A DNA stretch of 7,772 nt from Chloroflexota bacterium (GTDB lineage Bacteria; Chloroflexota; Anaerolineae; Anaerolineales; Villigracilaceae): NCBI GenBank assembly GCA_016875755.1, contig VGOX01000092.1, positions 1-7,772 on the forward strand, read 5' to 3'. A program made the position numbers and the translations under genes. Within the stretch, counting starts at the first letter, position 1; every line of letters begins with the position of its first letter. This document shows, piece by piece, positions 5,536-7,772 of this stretch. Under the pieces are notes generated by a model. The model did no database searches, was not told where the DNA came from, and saw only the letters and a list, made by a program, of their open reading frames with translations.

Positions 5536-5558
5536 GCACCTATTTTACCTGATACAAT
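5529..5558 (+). promoter_or_regulatory. tlyA promoter, predicted leaderless
   Basis: TTAACA (5529-5534) and TACAAT (5553-5558) are 18 bases apart and close to the sigma-70 consensus. The -10 ends 6 bases before the tlyA ATG, so transcription should start at or next to the A of the start codon (5565). The -35 overlaps the start codon of the divergent UbiA-family gene. Confidence 0.65.
5542..5547 (-). promoter_or_regulatory. Possible -10 element for the UbiA-family/mvk unit
   Basis: On the minus strand TAAAAT ends 6 bases before the ATG at 5535, the same geometry as the tlyA -10. No good -35 is seen. The six bases between it and the ATG (AGGTGC) can also be read as a weak, close Shine-Dalgarno, so both promoter and leaderless status are tentative. 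Confidence 0.4.
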
Positions 5559-5564
5559 ATTTTC

Positions 5565-6356
5565 ATGCCCAAACTTCGCCTTGACGTTTTGTTGGTTGAA
5601 AAAGGATTGGCAGACTCGCGCGCCAAAGCCCAAGCCCTCATCATGGCGGGACAAGTACGCGTCGCGGATCAGGTCGTGCTCAAGCCTGCCACTGCAACCG
5701 ACGCAAAAGCCACGCTGACAGTGGATACCGGTCCGCGGTACGTTTCGCGCGGCGGCGAAAAACTGGAAGGCGCACTGAAAACCTTTGGCATGGATGTGAC
5801 GGGGTTCACCTGCGCAGACGTGGGCGCTTCCACAGGCGGGTTTACCGATTGCCTGCTCCAGCATGGCGCAGTGAAAGTCTATGCCATCGACGTGGGCAAG
5901 GGCATTTTGCACTGGAAGCTGCGCAACGACAGGCGTGTGGTCGTGATGGAGCAAATGAATGCTCGTTTCGTGGAATCATTGCCTGAAAAGATAGACCTCG
6001 TTACCGTTGATGCATCCTTTATTTCGTTGAAAACATTACTGCCGACCATCAAAAAATGGGTCTCTGAAAAAACGCAATTGCTATGCTTGATCAAACCCCA
6101 ATTCGAGGCAGGCAAAAAGGAAGTCGCGCGCGGCGATGGTGTCATCCGCGACCCTGAAATTCACAGGCGGGTTCTGCTCGAAGTGTTGGAATACGCCAAA
6201 AGCGAAGGCTTCGGCTTGCGCGGATTGGTGCAATCGTCTCTGCTCGGACCAAAGGGAAACGCTGAGTTTCTGGTCTGGTTGGATCTGTCACCAAATGAAG
6301 TTTTAAGCGAAGAGTTGGTCAACGCGGTAATAAAGCAGGAGATTGCTTCGGGCTAG
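5565..6356 (+). CDS. tlyA: TlyA family rRNA (cytidine-2'-O)-methyltransferase
   Basis: TlyA enzymes methylate the 2'-O of cytidines in ribosomal RNA (C1920 of 23S; some also C1409 of 16S) using S-adenosylmethionine. Despite the old name hemolysin A, this is a cytoplasmic enzyme. The 263-aa protein has an N-terminal S4 RNA-binding domain (about 3-60: RLDVLLVEKGLADSRAKAQ) and an FtsJ-like methyltransferase fold from about 62. The SAM-binding loop is DVGASTGGFTDC at 85-96. The K-D-K-E set is visible as Lys66 (SRGGEKL), Asp149 (TVDASFIS), Lys177 (LIKPQFEAG) and Glu234 (GPKGNAEF). I cannot tell from length whether it is the one-site or two-site type. The last codons and the TAG stop lie inside a dispersed repeat (6339-6371). 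Confidence 0.95.
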   Translation: MPKLRLDVLLVEKGLADSRAKAQALIMAGQVRVADQVVLKPATATDAKATLTVDTGPRYVSRGGEKLEGALKTFGMDVTGFTCADVGASTGGFTDCLLQHGAVKVYAIDVGKGILHWKLRNDRRVVVMEQMNARFVESLPEKIDLVTVDASFISLKTLLPTIKKWVSEKTQLLCLIKPQFEAGKKEVARGDGVIRDPEIHRRVLLEVLEYAKSEGFGLRGLVQSSLLGPKGNAEFLVWLDLSPNEVLSEELVNAVIKQEIASG

Positions 6357-6371
6357 CGCCCTCGCAATGAC
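6339..6371. repeat. Dispersed REP-like palindromic element, copy 2
   Basis: It has the same GAGATTGCTTCG and CTCGCAATGAC ends as 400-435. The centre forms a hairpin of GGGC (6350-6353) and GCCC (6358-6361). The loop between them contains the tlyA TAG. The element encodes the last five residues of TlyA (EIASG), and its right end supplies an ATG (6367) in frame with the next gene. Confidence 0.75.
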
Positions 6372-6378
6372 ATTGAAA

Positions 6379-6801
6379 ATGAACTGCCCAAAATGTAATT
6401 CCGTGCTTGTTAAAAAATTCTACAAGGGGATGATCGAAGTGGAGGCATGTCCGCAGTGCCGCGGCATGTGGCTGGATTTTCACGAACTCGACCAGTTGGA
6501 AGATATCACCTTCAACGAAGATGAACATAAAGGCTCGCTTGTTCATTTCCAAACAAAAACGAATTATCCCTGCCCGAATTGCGTGGATGAGTTGGATGAA
6601 TTTCAATACCGCCTCTACGACCTCAAACTGGACACCTGCGCCAGGAACGATCACGGCTTCTGGCTCGATGCAGGCGAAGACGAACGCGTGATAGAGATCA
6701 TGCAAAAACGCGCTGCTGAGATCCATCGCAAGATCAACGCCGAAGCCGAATGGAAACAGATGCTCAAGGGGATGCATTCATTTTTGATGAAGAAAAAATA
6801 A
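6379..6801 (+). CDS. Two-zinc-ribbon (zf-TFIIB type) protein, 140 aa
   Basis: There are two zinc-ribbon modules. The first has CPKC at 3-6 and CPQC at about 24-27, followed by RGMWLDFHEL. The second has CPNC at about 65-68, and then Cys followed by HGFWLDAGE, where the second Cys pair is replaced by a Cys-x4-His arrangement. A charged helical tail (about 105-140) ends in KKK. The W-L-D-x-x-E/H-L signature after each ribbon is typical of the zf-TFIIB family, small proteins of unknown role with no transcription-factor function shown. The start at 6379 puts MNCPKC at the N-terminus as in relatives. An in-frame ATG at 6367 would add four residues, and neither has a Shine-Dalgarno. It lies 22 bases after tlyA and is likely co-transcribed. 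Confidence 0.8.
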   Translation: MNCPKCNSVLVKKFYKGMIEVEACPQCRGMWLDFHELDQLEDITFNEDEHKGSLVHFQTKTNYPCPNCVDELDEFQYRLYDLKLDTCARNDHGFWLDAGEDERVIEIMQKRAAEIHRKINAEAEWKQMLKGMHSFLMKKK

Positions 6802-6818
6802 CCCCCACCGTTCAAAAA

Positions 6819-7772
6819 TTACGGTCTTAACTCTTTCAAGATCGCCAGCGTCTCGGCTTTGCCGCCGTACCCATTTTCACCGCCAGGACCCACACACGAA
6901 GGACAGCCGCTGTCGCAGGCGCATCCGCTCACCAGCTCAAGCGCGCGCAAGATCAACTCGTCATGTAATTCAAACAACCGTTCACTGAATCCAATTCCAG
7001 CGGGGATGCGATCATACAAAACCACCGACGGCATTCCATTCACCGCCGACCACGCAGGCTCGGAATACACACCCAGATCCCCCGCATCACACATCAAAAA
7101 TAACGGCGCAAGGTTACCAAGCACAAAACCCAGCCCCGCCAAACCGCTGCGGATGCGCACATTCTGCTCCACTTTTTTATGGCAACCGCTGCACAAGGTG
7201 GTGAGATTCTCCAAACGATTCGCCTGCTCGCGATCGACAACTCCATTTTGGATGAAGGCACGAAACGGGACTTTGTGATGCACGTCATGTTCGCGGTTGG
7301 ATTCCAACACGCCGCATACCTGACATGTGAACTGGTCCCGTTTTCTGACAGCGAGTCTCACTTTGGACCATTCGGGGCCATAGTCGTTCGGGTCGTTGGA
7401 CCAAACTCCAGCGTCGCGCAGATGCGCCAGAGTCGCTTCGGAGAGAGTCAGCCAGTAGCCAGTCGTCTGCAATTCTGAGGGCGGCAAATCCAATGCTTCC
7501 TGTCCCAAAGTTTCGTTCGTGAACCAGCGCAATTTTCTGAAACCAACCACCTGTGTGGTGACTTGAATTTCGCCGTATCCCTTCGAGCCAACCTCGCCCC
7601 ATTTTTTTCCAAAGGCAGAAAGCGAAACATGCTCATTTACAGCAAGCACCTTAATTTCTGATTGCTGTTGAGCTTCGGTGTAGTAATCCAACCCCACGGG
7701 AACGAGTTGGGCGATGTGGGTTTCAAGATTCAAGTCTTGCACGAAATATTGCTGGGCTTCGTGCATGTAGAT
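6819..7772 (-). CDS. C-terminal part of a DUF1998-type helicase with an HNH module (partial)
   Basis: The visible 317 residues are a C-terminal fragment; the frame is open to the right edge. I number from the first visible Met (7766), but the IYMHEAQQYFVQDLNL context is internal to this family, so the gene continues outside. YMHEAQQYFV...LDYYTE and the end SGCACDSGCPSCVGP (Cys282, 284, 288, 291) match the C-terminus of DEAD/DEAH helicases related to B. subtilis MrfA (YprA), where a four-cysteine cluster binds metal; those proteins act in DNA repair. Between them, at about 136-200, is an HNH-type zinc fold: Cys148-x2-Cys151, DVHHKVPF (His163-His164), N187 in ENLTTLC, and Cys192-x2-Cys195-His196. 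The helicase motor itself is not visible, so the helicase call is by homology of the tail only. Confidence 0.8.
   Translation of the reverse strand: MYMHEAQQYFVQDLNLETHIAQLVPVGLDYYTEAQQQSEIKVLAVNEHVSLSAFGKKWGEVGSKGYGEIQVTTQVVGFRKLRWFTNETLGQEALDLPPSELQTTGYWLTLSEATLAHLRDAGVWSNDPNDYGPEWSKVRLAVRKRDQFTCQVCGVLESNREHDVHHKVPFRAFIQNGVVDREQANRLENLTTLCSGCHKKVEQNVRIRSGLAGLGFVLGNLAPLFLMCDAGDLGVYSEPAWSAVNGMPSVVLYDRIPAGIGFSERLFELHDELILRALELVSGCACDSGCPSCVGPGGENGYGGKAETLAILKELRP

Noticed and set aside
6807..6825. ACCGT/ACGGT hairpin as terminator between the zinc-ribbon gene and the helicase gene
   Set aside because: Only five pairs around a nine-base loop, no T-run, and it overlaps the helicase stop codon.

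Overview
The window looks like ordinary chromosome from a member of the Chloroflexota, most likely class Anaerolineae. This is inferred from gene content, not from a database match. The pointers are a T-box leader on thrS, a sortase in what looks like a single-membrane organism, mevalonate kinase coupled to a DPPR-synthase-like UbiA prenyltransferase, a DUF1998-type helicase C-terminus, and intergenic seven-base repeats. All the genes I recognise are housekeeping or cell-envelope functions, with no phage, plasmid or insertion-sequence genes.

Layout. At 1-115 the 3' end of an unidentified plus-strand gene enters the window and meets a two-way terminator (136-172). Facing it on the minus strand are a sortase (442-1338) and a 57-residue single-helix membrane protein (198-371), with a small dispersed palindrome between them (400-435). 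A divergent promoter region (about 1339-1419) drives the sortase leftward and tRNA-Val(GAC) (1420-1493) rightward. Next come a heptad repeat, a full T-box leader with a threonine specifier (about 1537-1790), a second heptad array folded into a perfect palindrome (1794-1851), and thrS (1869-3677). A third heptad array (3679-3706) and a symmetrical terminator (3711-3742) close this unit.

On the minus strand a UbiA-family prenyl/phosphoribosyl transferase (4666-5535) overlaps a mevalonate kinase (3746-4669) by four bases. Divergent from them, only 29 bp away, are tlyA (5565-6356), an rRNA 2'-O-methyltransferase, and a two-zinc-ribbon protein (6379-6801). The junction between these last two genes is built from a second copy of the 400-435 palindrome. 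At 6819-7772 lies the C-terminal part of a helicase-like protein with an HNH nuclease-type module ahead of its four-cysteine cluster. It runs off the right edge.

How the parts fit together. The T-box should let uncharged tRNA-Thr switch on threonyl-tRNA synthetase. Mevalonate kinase feeds isoprenoid synthesis and the UbiA enzyme probably acts on a polyprenyl phosphate, so the pair points to lipid-linked sugar or cell-envelope chemistry. The sortase also acts at the cell surface. TlyA modifies ribosomes. Several start codons lie 6-9 nt after a -10-like hexamer with no clear Shine-Dalgarno, which suggests leaderless mRNAs. I see no complete, obviously new multigene system. The most unusual signals are the three heptad arrays around thrS, the possible tRNA-Val/T-box/thrS read-through unit, and the HNH module in the helicase tail.
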